From G039029935 sp039029935 (GTDB lineage Bacteria > Chloroflexota > Anaerolineae > Caldilineales > Caldilineaceae), in NCBI GenBank assembly GCA_039029935.1, contig JBCCFC010001035.1:1-5064 (forward strand): 5,064 bases of DNA, in the 5' to 3' direction. Positions within the stretch are counted from its first letter, which is position 1. The number at the start of each line of letters is the position of its first letter. Both the position numbers and the translations under genes were made by a program. Positions 1 through 5,064 of this stretch are shown piece after piece. Below the pieces are notes generated by a model, which saw nothing but the letters and a program-made list of their open reading frames with translations, did not search any database and was not told the origin of the DNA.

Positions 1-151
1 CAGTGTATGATTGTAATCAAAAATACTGTACTATGTAAAAAATATCTTCAATGTGTATGCAAGAAAAATTTTCTTTTTGAGACGGATACTTAAATTTAAT
101 CCACATCACAAAAATCACGTTCATTTGGCCTCAGTGGTTCTTGTTTGTGTG

Positions 152-181
152 TTGTTTAACCAACTTTTTTCTGATCATACT
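152..181 (+). promoter_or_regulatory. weak candidate sigma-70-like promoter
   Basis: TTGTTT (152-157) and CATACT (176-181) are 18 bases apart and resemble -35 and -10 boxes, with only 3/6 and 4/6 matches to consensus. Better -10-like words (TTTAAT at 207-212 and 224-229, TATATT at 203-208) lie closer to the gene but have no recognisable -35 box at the right distance. Transcription probably starts somewhere between about 180 and 245. The exact promoter is a guess. Confidence 0.15.
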
Positions 182-201
182 CACTTTCTGAGAAGTCGCA
201 T

Positions 202-231
202 ATATATTTAATACGTACATATATTTAATAC
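202..231 (+). repeat. 13-bp direct repeat upstream of the start codon
   Basis: ATATATTTAATAC occurs perfectly at 202-214 and again at 219-231, a 17-bp period with a 4-bp spacer (GTAC). Each copy contains TTTAAT, a 5/6 match to a -10 box. The pair ends 17 bases before the start codon. It could be a duplicated -10 element, a regulator site, or chance similarity in A/T-rich DNA. The sequence alone does not decide. Confidence 0.6.
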
Positions 232-248
232 AAGATATAACAATTTTT

Positions 249-368
249 ATGAATTGTCAACCATTTCACCAATATTTCACTCGGTATTTTAGTTTAATCG
301 TTTTTATTGGCGTTTTGTTCTTTTCTGGGCAAACTAATGTTCTTTTTTTTGGACGAACGGCATATGCA
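249..368 (+). other. Sec signal peptide of the M4 protease (residues 1-40)
   Basis: The N-terminus has a short polar region with Arg12, a hydrophobic core from about Leu16 to Phe34, and a small-residue end GRTAYA. AYA followed by Asn41 fits a signal peptidase I site (A-X-A). There is no twin-arginine motif, and the only Cys (Cys3) is not in a lipobox, so a lipoprotein is unlikely. The core is unusually long and is interrupted by SGQTN (26-30). The exact cleavage site is a prediction. Confidence 0.85.
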
Positions 369-3300
369 AATACCAGTGCTTCCCCCTTAAACAATCATAC
401 AAATACAACGTATAGCGATGCAACGGGCTATATACGTTTCTGGCATTCTACCGACAATGCTGCTTCAATAGAAACGCAAGATAAATTTAACGCCGTAGCT
501 GTCATCACCAATACCAGCGCAGCGGGACCTGTCATCGCTCAATTTGATTTGCAAGCTGAACCACAGATACAGCAACGACTTGACCAGAAATCACAAAACT
601 TTCTAGCGAGAAACGTTCATGTTTTTGGATTAAGCCAGCCCCATGAACAGCTCGCCATCAAAACTTGGAAAACGGACACTTTAGGGCATACACATCTGAC
701 CTATCAACAAATCTATCGGGGCGTCCCCGTGTTTGGTGCTGAATTCCGCCTTCACTTTGATAGTGATGAAACGATTTTTTCGGCCAATGGTATCCTTATT
801 CCCGATATTGATTTAGACCCTGAACCCAGTCTCATACCACATGAGGCCATATCTATCGCCACGTACTTTGCCCAGCATGGTCACTTATTTACAGGACACG
901 AACATGATGCGCACGCTGTACAAGCCAACCCGCTCAATCCATCCTTTGATGACGTTTCAATAACGATTCTGGATACGCACTTAACCGTATACCGCACCCA
1001 CCTCGCACAAGATGCCCCCGGCATCAATCACTTGGTCTATGCGGTCAAAGTGGCTGCATCTGTCTCAACCGAACGTGCTGAGGGTGCGCCTGGGGTTGAG
1101 GTAACGGCGTCCGTCTTTGTCGATGCGCACAAGGGCAAAATTGTCGATAGTATTTTGCACACCCATTCCCTCCTCAACCGGCGCATCTACCACAAAAAGG
1201 ATGGTAATTCAGAATTGGTTTGGGCTGAGGGCGATGCACAGCCATACACAGGTGGCGAGACCGAAAGCGACACTGCGGGCATCACAGACCTCATTGACTA
1301 TACGGAAGACACCTATAATTTGTTTTATACACTGAGCAATGGGGTCTTTGACTCTTGGGACACAAATGGCACACCGATGTCCGCGCTCTATAATGGCCCC
1401 GCTAGTTGTCCCAACGCCTATTGGAATGGCAGTGCCGCCTATTTTTGCGAGGGCGTGACCGCCGATGACATTGTGGCACACGAGTGGGCACACGCCTATA
1501 CGGAAAGCACCCACGATTTAATCTACCAATGGCAACCCGGCGCATTGAATGAATCGTTTTCCGATATCTGGGGCGAGATTGCTGACCAATTGAATCTATC
1601 TGGGTTGGATGTCCCCAATACGCCCCGATCAACGGATGCTTGCTCCATCTACACGGGGCATCCTGCTGGTGTGGGTGGTACAGATAACTCCTATCGCTGG
1701 TTAATGGGTGAGGATAGTACGGTTCAATGGGGGAATGGCGCATTCTCAGGTGCATTGCGTGACATGTGGAACCCCGCCTGTTACAACAACCCTGGCAAAG
1801 TATCGGACCCCCAATATTGGTGTTCATCGTTGGACTCCGGCGGCGTACACATCAACAACAGTGTGCCCAATCATGCGTTTGCCCTGCTTGTGGATGGCGG
1901 TATATACAACGGCGAAACAGTTGGCGGCATTGGACTGACCAAAGCGGCGCACATCTACTGGCGGGCCCAATCTATCTATCAGACAACCACAACCGATTTT
2001 GAGGACCATGCAGACGCTTTAATGCAATCCTGCCGCGACTTGGTGGGGGCAGGATTGACTGAAATCAGCACAAATAGTGCTGAACTTGTGCTTTATGATG
2101 GCGAGATTACTGCGGATGACTGTACACAACTGGGCAGTGCCATTGAGGCTGTTGAGTTACGCTCGTCTCCCATTCAATGTCGATTTACGCCCAATCTGCT
2201 GCCCAACCCACCTGCGCTTTGTGCCAAGAATGAGCAAATGGTTTCTCTTTTTGCCACAGATTGGGAAGAGGGGCTGGGTGCGTGGCAGACGGGGACCTAT
2301 AGCGTTGTTAACGAAGCGACCTTTGATACCCCGGATTGGGCCGTTGTGACCGCATTGCCCGATGAGCGCACCGGACACAGTATGTTTGTCAAAGATGATC
2401 CCGCATTGGGGAACTGTCGCACGGATGATGAGACAGGCGTCCTCTATCTACAAAGCCCAGCGGTCACTGTCACAACAGGCAACCCCCAGATCAAAATCGC
2501 CTTTGACCATTGGTTTGCACTCGAAGATGGATGGGATGGAGGCAATCTAAAATACCGTCTCAATGGTGGTGCATGGACTCTTGTACCCAAAGCAGCCTTT
2601 ATCTTTAATGGGTACAATGACGACTTAAACACAACCGATCATTTATCACAGGTCAGTTCCAACCCGCTCTCATCTGAACCAGTCTTTACTGGTTCAGATG
2701 AGGGTAGTATTGTTGGGTCATGGGGGCAATCTCAAATTCAACTAGATGGGTTGGTGGATGGGGATGTACTGGAATTCCGTTTTGAACTAGGGCTAGATGG
2801 GTGTAATGGGATGGTTGGGTGGTATGTGGATGATGTCAATATCTATCAGTGTGCTGCTGTTGAAATACCAACCGCGACGCCGACCGCAACGCCGACTGCA
2901 ACGCCGACTGCGACATCAACTGCAACAGCCACATCAACTGCAACAGCTACATCAACGTTTACGCCAATCCCCACTACAACACCCACTACAACATCCACTA
3001 CAACATCCACTACAACACCCACTGCAACACCCACTGCAACACCCACTGCAACACCCACTGCAACACAAACTGTTTCCACAACCCCGACAGCAACCTCAAC
3101 AGCAACGCCTGTGCCATCACCGACATCAACGCCAACCCTAACGTCAACCACAACCCCGACTGTAACCTCGACCAGTACACCAACCCCAACATTCCCATCA
3201 ACCCCAACCCTAACACTAACCCTGACACCGCTACCAACAGAAACCCTAGTACTTCTGCCAACACCCACCGCTATCGCCATTCCAACGGCTAGTACGATTG

Positions 3301-4985
3301 TCACCCTAACCCCTACACCAGACTCTACCAGTACGCTACCCAAACCACCACTCCAAGCACCATCGCCTTTTAATACGCTCATTTTGCTTGATAGCCAACC
3401 GCAGCGAGTGCGTAACGATGCCGTCACCACACTACGTATTGAAGGGGATGGTTTCACAACTGAGACAAAATTGTTTATAGCTCTCTCAGATGCATCTCTG
3501 ACAGAAACAGATTATCGCACCCTCTCCAGTATTCCTGCAGATGTTCCTGCTGATGCCATCGAGCTGGCGGTTGAACTGGACGATGCAATGCATCTATCGG
3601 CCAAATTGCGCATGAATGTATCTGCGGGTGTATATCATCTGTATGCAACACAACCCGAACAACAGGCAACGCTGTTTGCGGGGTTGACGGTGATTGATGC
3701 ATCAGCACTCAATGATTTAACAGGCGAGCATTTTTATTTATGGACACAGCCCAATACCGTCCGTGCCGGATTGCCTGCCCATGTGGGCTTGATGGTTGAG
3801 CGACAGGGTGGAAGCCAAGATAATGGCCGATACAGTGGCAGGTACAGCCCGCAATCGGATACCAGTCTCAACAATGTTCAGGTTCGTTTCTATCAAGACC
3901 GGATTTCGCCGCAGACCGTGATTGGGGAAACGACCATTGACGAGCTAGGCGTCGATGACAGCCATAACACAGATGCCCTCTCATGGTTGCCTGCTGGTTC
4001 AACGCTTGAGGCTGGTGACTATGTGCTTTATGCACAGATTGATCCTGATAATCTGGTGGAAGAATCCGATGAAACCAACAATATCATTACGCGCACGGTT
4101 AGTGTCCACCCCTTCACCCAAGATACCACGCCGCCAAGTATCCAATCCATCGAGGTTAACTTTTTTGCCTATGACTTTGCCGAACAGCCTTCGGTTAATG
4201 TGTTCGACCGCGAGCTGTTTATCGAAACGACGGCAACGGATGATAGCCCTAATGGAGATATTGAGGTGTTCTATACGGAGCTACACTGGAGCGCGGGCGC
4301 ACAACGCTGGCTCCCTGTGCAGAGTTCTGACATGATACCATCTGATACTAACTTTATCTGGAAATTACACCCACAGGCTGGGCTGCGCTATCTCCATGTG
4401 TGGGTGCGGGATGCTGCCGGAAATCTGTCCACGGACCCTGTTCGTCTGCTGGTCAACTATATCCCTGTATCAGATACACTGATGGCTGGTGAGACACGCG
4501 TCTATCGGGTGGGACTAGCAGCAGAACAATGTCTCCGTGTCGTTGTTGAACCAGTTGTTGTACAGCCGACAGGTGAACTGCAAAGTGATCCTGATCTTTA
4601 TATTTGGTCGCCAGACTTAGAAAATGTTGACTATAGTTTGCTAGGAGCAGGTGAAACTGAACGCGCTCAACTAGTAGCAATCGAAGATGGTGTCTATCAA
4701 GTGGAAGTGGAAGGTGCTGCGCAAAACGAGTCCACGTATCAATTGCAGATGGAAATTGCCCAAAGCTGTGAGACGCTGACAGCTCGTCGTGGCAGAAGTC
4801 CTGTCGCTGTGTCGCAAAAACAACCGCGTACTGAACCCGCAATGCCACTTAATACTGAGCCATCAACACACATGGCAATAGAGACATTGATTCAGTTGAA
4901 TGGTGTCCCTAATGATGAAAGCACCTTATTCCCAGAAGGGTTGGAGCAGACATATTCGGTGTTCCTGCCAATTTTGTTGAGATAA
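249..4985 (+). CDS. secreted multidomain M4 (thermolysin-like) zinc metalloprotease
   Basis: This is an exported zinc endopeptidase expected to hydrolyse peptide bonds in extracellular proteins. Layout by residue: signal peptide 1-40, inhibitory propeptide about 80-305, M4 catalytic domain about 308-637, MAM/InhA-like beta-sandwich about 665-868, Thr/Pro linker 874-1040, then IPT/TIG-like, CARDB-like, Ig-like and PPC-like modules to about 1507, and a tail ending VFLPILLR. The active site is complete: HEWAH at 411-415 and GALNESFSD at 431-439. At 1,578 residues it is far longer than thermolysin-type precursors (roughly 550); the excess is the C-terminal modules. ATG 249 is the only sensible start: the frame is stopped at 189-191, the signal peptide begins here, and the next in-frame Met is residue 377. 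No Shine-Dalgarno sequence precedes it. The mature part has 14 cysteines, 12 of them in the catalytic and sandwich domains, consistent with disulfides outside the cell. The family call is firm; substrate and exact C-terminal domain names are inference. Confidence 0.96.
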   Translation: MNCQPFHQYFTRYFSLIVFIGVLFFSGQTNVLFFGRTAYANTSASPLNNHTNTTYSDATGYIRFWHSTDNAASIETQDKFNAVAVITNTSAAGPVIAQFDLQAEPQIQQRLDQKSQNFLARNVHVFGLSQPHEQLAIKTWKTDTLGHTHLTYQQIYRGVPVFGAEFRLHFDSDETIFSANGILIPDIDLDPEPSLIPHEAISIATYFAQHGHLFTGHEHDAHAVQANPLNPSFDDVSITILDTHLTVYRTHLAQDAPGINHLVYAVKVAASVSTERAEGAPGVEVTASVFVDAHKGKIVDSILHTHSLLNRRIYHKKDGNSELVWAEGDAQPYTGGETESDTAGITDLIDYTEDTYNLFYTLSNGVFDSWDTNGTPMSALYNGPASCPNAYWNGSAAYFCEGVTADDIVAHEWAHAYTESTHDLIYQWQPGALNESFSDIWGEIADQLNLSGLDVPNTPRSTDACSIYTGHPAGVGGTDNSYRWLMGEDSTVQWGNGAFSGALRDMWNPACYNNPGKVSDPQYWCSSLDSGGVHINNSVPNHAFALLVDGGIYNGETVGGIGLTKAAHIYWRAQSIYQTTTTDFEDHADALMQSCRDLVGAGLTEISTNSAELVLYDGEITADDCTQLGSAIEAVELRSSPIQCRFTPNLLPNPPALCAKNEQMVSLFATDWEEGLGAWQTGTYSVVNEATFDTPDWAVVTALPDERTGHSMFVKDDPALGNCRTDDETGVLYLQSPAVTVTTGNPQIKIAFDHWFALEDGWDGGNLKYRLNGGAWTLVPKAAFIFNGYNDDLNTTDHLSQVSSNPLSSEPVFTGSDEGSIVGSWGQSQIQLDGLVDGDVLEFRFELGLDGCNGMVGWYVDDVNIYQCAAVEIPTATPTATPTATPTATSTATATSTATATSTFTPIPTTTPTTTSTTTSTTTPTATPTATPTATPTATQTVSTTPTATSTATPVPSPTSTPTLTSTTTPTVTSTSTPTPTFPSTPTLTLTLTPLPTETLVLLPTPTAIAIPTASTIVTLTPTPDSTSTLPKPPLQAPSPFNTLILLDSQPQRVRNDAVTTLRIEGDGFTTETKLFIALSDASLTETDYRTLSSIPADVPADAIELAVELDDAMHLSAKLRMNVSAGVYHLYATQPEQQATLFAGLTVIDASALNDLTGEHFYLWTQPNTVRAGLPAHVGLMVERQGGSQDNGRYSGRYSPQSDTSLNNVQVRFYQDRISPQTVIGETTIDELGVDDSHNTDALSWLPAGSTLEAGDYVLYAQIDPDNLVEESDETNNIITRTVSVHPFTQDTTPPSIQSIEVNFFAYDFAEQPSVNVFDRELFIETTATDDSPNGDIEVFYTELHWSAGAQRWLPVQSSDMIPSDTNFIWKLHPQAGLRYLHVWVRDAAGNLSTDPVRLLVNYIPVSDTLMAGETRVYRVGLAAEQCLRVVVEPVVVQPTGELQSDPDLYIWSPDLENVDYSLLGAGETERAQLVAIEDGVYQVEVEGAAQNESTYQLQMEIAQSCETLTARRGRSPVAVSQKQPRTEPAMPLNTEPSTHMAIETLIQLNGVPNDESTLFPEGLEQTYSVFLPILLR
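486..1163 (+). other. FTP/PepSY-type inhibitory propeptide (residues ~80-305)
   Basis: M4 precursors carry a propeptide that helps the protease fold and inhibits it until it is cut off. The stretch HLTYQQIYRGVPVFGAEF (149-166) is the classic FTP signature, in which 'Y.Q.Y.GVPVFG' precedes a strand. The region 195-305, with HLVYAVKVA (261-269) and VFVDAHKGKIVDS (289-301), matches the PepSY part, whose last strand typically reads 'VDA..G.I'. Maturation probably occurs around residues 300-315, near NRRIYHKKDG (310-319). A His-rich loop (five His in 210-222) is an odd addition. Confidence 0.85.
1170..2159 (+). other. M4 catalytic domain (residues ~308-637)
   Basis: By analogy with thermolysin, the zinc ligands are H411, H415 and E435; E412 is the general base; and D529/H534 in DSGGVHINN correspond to D226/H231. 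H415 and E435 are 20 residues apart, exactly as H146 and E166 are. NAYWNG (389-394) matches the substrate-binding NAFWNG edge strand, and R504 in GALRDMW fits R203. The spacing from E435 to R504 is 69 residues against 37 in thermolysin, so there is an insertion of about 32 residues, holding Cys465. The domain has cysteines at 387, 400, 465, 511, 525, 595 and 625, whereas thermolysin has none. All key residues are present, so the enzyme should be active. Confidence 0.95.
2241..2852 (+). other. MAM-like / immune inhibitor A-like beta-sandwich (residues ~665-868)
   Basis: The segment opens with FATDWEEGLGAW (668-679), contains LYLQSPAVTV (732-741) and DGWDGGNLKYRLNGGAW (760-776), and closes with GWYVDDVNIYQC (857-868). 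This pattern is typical of the jelly-roll domain that follows catalytic domains in M6 immune inhibitor A and in many secreted M4 and M36 proteases. Such domains usually bind ligands or stabilise the enzyme. Cys723, 852 and 868 probably help form disulfides. The segment around 800-825, which includes the inverted repeat at 2669-2702, is low-complexity and looks like a surface loop. Confidence 0.7.
2669..2702 (+). repeat. perfect 14-bp inverted repeat inside the coding sequence
   Basis: CTCATCTGAACCAG (2669-2682) is followed by a 6-base loop (TCTTTA) and its exact reverse complement CTGGTTCAGATGAG (2689-2702). G-U pairs at 2668/2703 and 2666/2705 and a C-G pair at 2667/2704 could lengthen the RNA stem to 17. 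It encodes SSEPVFTGSDEG within the beta-sandwich domain. No run of T follows, so it is not an intrinsic terminator. Its role is unknown. Confidence 0.85.
2913..2956 (+). repeat. 18-bp tandem repeat, 2.4 copies
   Basis: Units at 2913-2930 and 2931-2948 differ only at the last base, and 2949-2956 starts a third copy. Each unit encodes the TSTATA hexad. The repeat sits just after a set of degenerate 12-bp PTAT units (2871-2918). Confidence 0.85.
2978..3061 (+). repeat. 12-bp tandem repeat, seven copies
   Basis: Seven contiguous 12-bp units: AACACCCACTAC once, AACATCCACTAC twice, then AACACCCACTGC four times without a mismatch (3014-3061). They encode TTTP/TTTS and then TATP repeats. The perfect identity of the last four copies suggests recent expansion by slippage or unequal crossing-over, and also makes copy number here prone to assembly error. 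Confidence 0.95.
3366..3698 (+). other. IPT/TIG-like beta-sandwich (residues ~1040-1150)
   Basis: After the linker, the sequence LDSQPQRVRNDAVTTLRIEG (1047-1066) followed by DGF, a run of alternating strands, SAGVYHLYA (1125-1133) and a final AGLTVID (1144-1150) fits the immunoglobulin-like fold of IPT/TIG domains ('L.I.G..F ... G.Y.L ... L.V'). The match is by pattern only; a generic Ig-like fold is equally possible. It is probably structural or for binding. Confidence 0.45.
3720..4109 (+). other. CARDB-like domain (residues ~1158-1287)
   Basis: The end of the segment, LEAGDYVLYAQIDPDNLVEE (1253-1272) followed by SDETNNI and a strand, is the hallmark of CARDB domains ('G.Y.L.A.VD..N.V.E.dE.NN'), which are cell-adhesion-related bacterial Ig-like folds. 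The first strands include VRAGLPAHVGLMVE (1171-1184), followed by LNNVQVRFY (1207-1215). A loop between them carries a GRYSGRYS duplication (1193-1200). The role is probably adhesion or spacing outside the cell. Confidence 0.8.
4122..4463 (+). other. Ig-like domain (residues ~1292-1405)
   Basis: It starts with DTTPPSIQSIEV and ends with YLHVWVRDAAGNLSTDPVRL (1381-1400), a phrasing typical of bacterial Ig-like modules in which 'V.V.D.AGN.S' forms the last strands. There are no cysteines. The specific family cannot be named from sequence inspection alone. Confidence 0.6.
4467..4769 (+). other. PPC-like (pre-peptidase C-terminal) domain (residues ~1407-1507)
   Basis: DTLMAGETRVYRVGL (1409-1423) followed by CLRVVVEP, then DPDLYIWSP (1447-1455), and finally DGVYQVEVEGA (1480-1490) and STYQLQME (1495-1502) follow the PPC pattern of a short beta-barrel found C-terminal to many secreted proteases, often removed on maturation. 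Cys1428 and Cys1507 are the only cysteines in the C-terminal half and could pair with each other. Confidence 0.65.
4953..4982 (+). other. C-terminal YSVFLPILLR motif, possible sorting signal
   Basis: The last ten residues (1569-1578) are a short hydrophobic strand with a central Pro and a terminal Arg, after a polar, poorly ordered tail (about 1508-1568). Endings such as VYLPLVLR or FLPLVVR are, to my knowledge, frequent at the very end of secreted Chloroflexota proteins. The segment is too short for a normal membrane anchor and is not LPXTG. A role in export, anchoring or processing is inference. Confidence 0.5.

Positions 4986-5064
<79 letters not shown>

Larger units (their letters stand above)
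1..248. other. A+T-rich upstream intergenic region, no gene seen
   Basis: This stretch is clearly richer in A+T than the gene that follows. I see no open reading frame of useful length and no tRNA-like or other RNA structure. An in-frame TGA at 189-191 closes the frame of the downstream gene, and no ATG, GTG or TTG lies in that frame between it and 249. A short A/T inverted repeat (61-67 with 69-75) has only one base between its arms and is not convincing as a terminator. The region presumably holds the protease promoter, but no strong -35/-10 pair stands out. Confidence 0.7.
2868..3368 (+). repeat. Thr/Pro/Ala-rich low-complexity linker (residues 874-1040)
   Basis: About 167 residues consist almost only of Thr, Pro, Ser, Ala and a few hydrophobics, mainly as PTAT, TTTP and STAT units. 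Such linkers are extended and flexible and are common in secreted Chloroflexota proteins, where they separate the catalytic part from binding modules. They are also plausible O-glycosylation sites (inference). At DNA level the beginning is a patchwork of 12-bp and 18-bp tandem repeats; from about 3070 the unit degenerates. All periods are multiples of three, so copy changes would keep the frame. Confidence 0.95.

Noticed and set aside
61..75. A/T inverted repeat AAGAAAA...TTTTCTT as a terminator of an upstream gene
   Set aside because: It has a one-base loop and only one G-C pair, so it would not form a stable hairpin; no upstream gene is visible.
1402..1827. 141-residue reverse-strand reading frame over the catalytic domain
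   Set aside because: It overlaps the strongest conserved part of the M4 gene, has a composition unlike a real protein (many Arg, His, Pro and Cys) and no recognisable motif.
2797..3141. 114-residue forward reading frame with Gln/Arg/His/Leu repeats
   Set aside because: It is a frame-shifted reading of the same tandem repeats and of the end of the beta-sandwich domain.
2868..3368. Possible CRISPR array, because of regular short repeats
   Set aside because: Units are 12 or 18 bp and directly adjacent with no unique spacers, and they are in frame as a Thr/Pro linker.
2846..3457. 203-residue reverse-strand reading frame rich in Val and Gly
   Set aside because: It is the antisense of the Thr/Pro linker repeats; the GV/VAVGV composition results from the repeat, and the frame lacks any domain or initiation signal.
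4953..4982. LPXTG-type sortase signal or transmembrane anchor at the C-terminus
   Set aside because: There is no LPXTG, the hydrophobic stretch is about seven residues, too short to span a membrane, and no separate basic tail follows beyond the final Arg.

Overview
The window holds essentially one gene. A single 1,578-residue reading frame (249-4985, + strand) encodes a secreted, multidomain, thermolysin-like zinc metalloprotease (peptidase family M4). No other protein-coding or RNA gene is supported. The flanks are 248 bp of A+T-rich upstream DNA and 45 bp of downstream DNA, ending in a 34-base run of G that looks like a sequencing artefact at a contig end.

The likely source is a bacterium of the Chloroflexota (Anaerolineae or Ardenticatenia-like, or a Herpetosiphon relative). 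Two traits support this: the very long Pro-Thr-Ala-Thr linker between extracellular domains, and the extreme C-terminus reading VFLPILLR. Both recur in secreted proteins of this phylum. This is inference from protein style; no marker gene is present.

The protein reads in order: Sec signal peptide (1-40); FTP/PepSY-type inhibitory propeptide (about 80-305); M4 catalytic domain (about 308-637) with a complete active site (H411, E412, H415, E435, H534); a MAM-like / immune-inhibitor-A-like beta-sandwich (about 665-868); a Thr/Pro-rich linker (874-1040) built on 12-bp and 18-bp DNA tandem repeats; an IPT/TIG-like domain (about 1040-1150); a CARDB-like domain (about 1158-1287); an Ig-like domain (about 1292-1405); a PPC-like domain (about 1407-1507); and a tail ending in the VFLPILLR motif. 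The inferred role is an exported protease that digests extracellular protein, with C-terminal modules for binding or surface display.

No new multi-gene system is visible. The points most worth a second look are the C-terminal motif as a possible sorting signal, a perfect 14-bp inverted repeat inside the coding sequence, the repeat-built linker, a His-rich loop in the propeptide, and a start codon that lacks a Shine-Dalgarno sequence and sits behind a 13-bp direct repeat.
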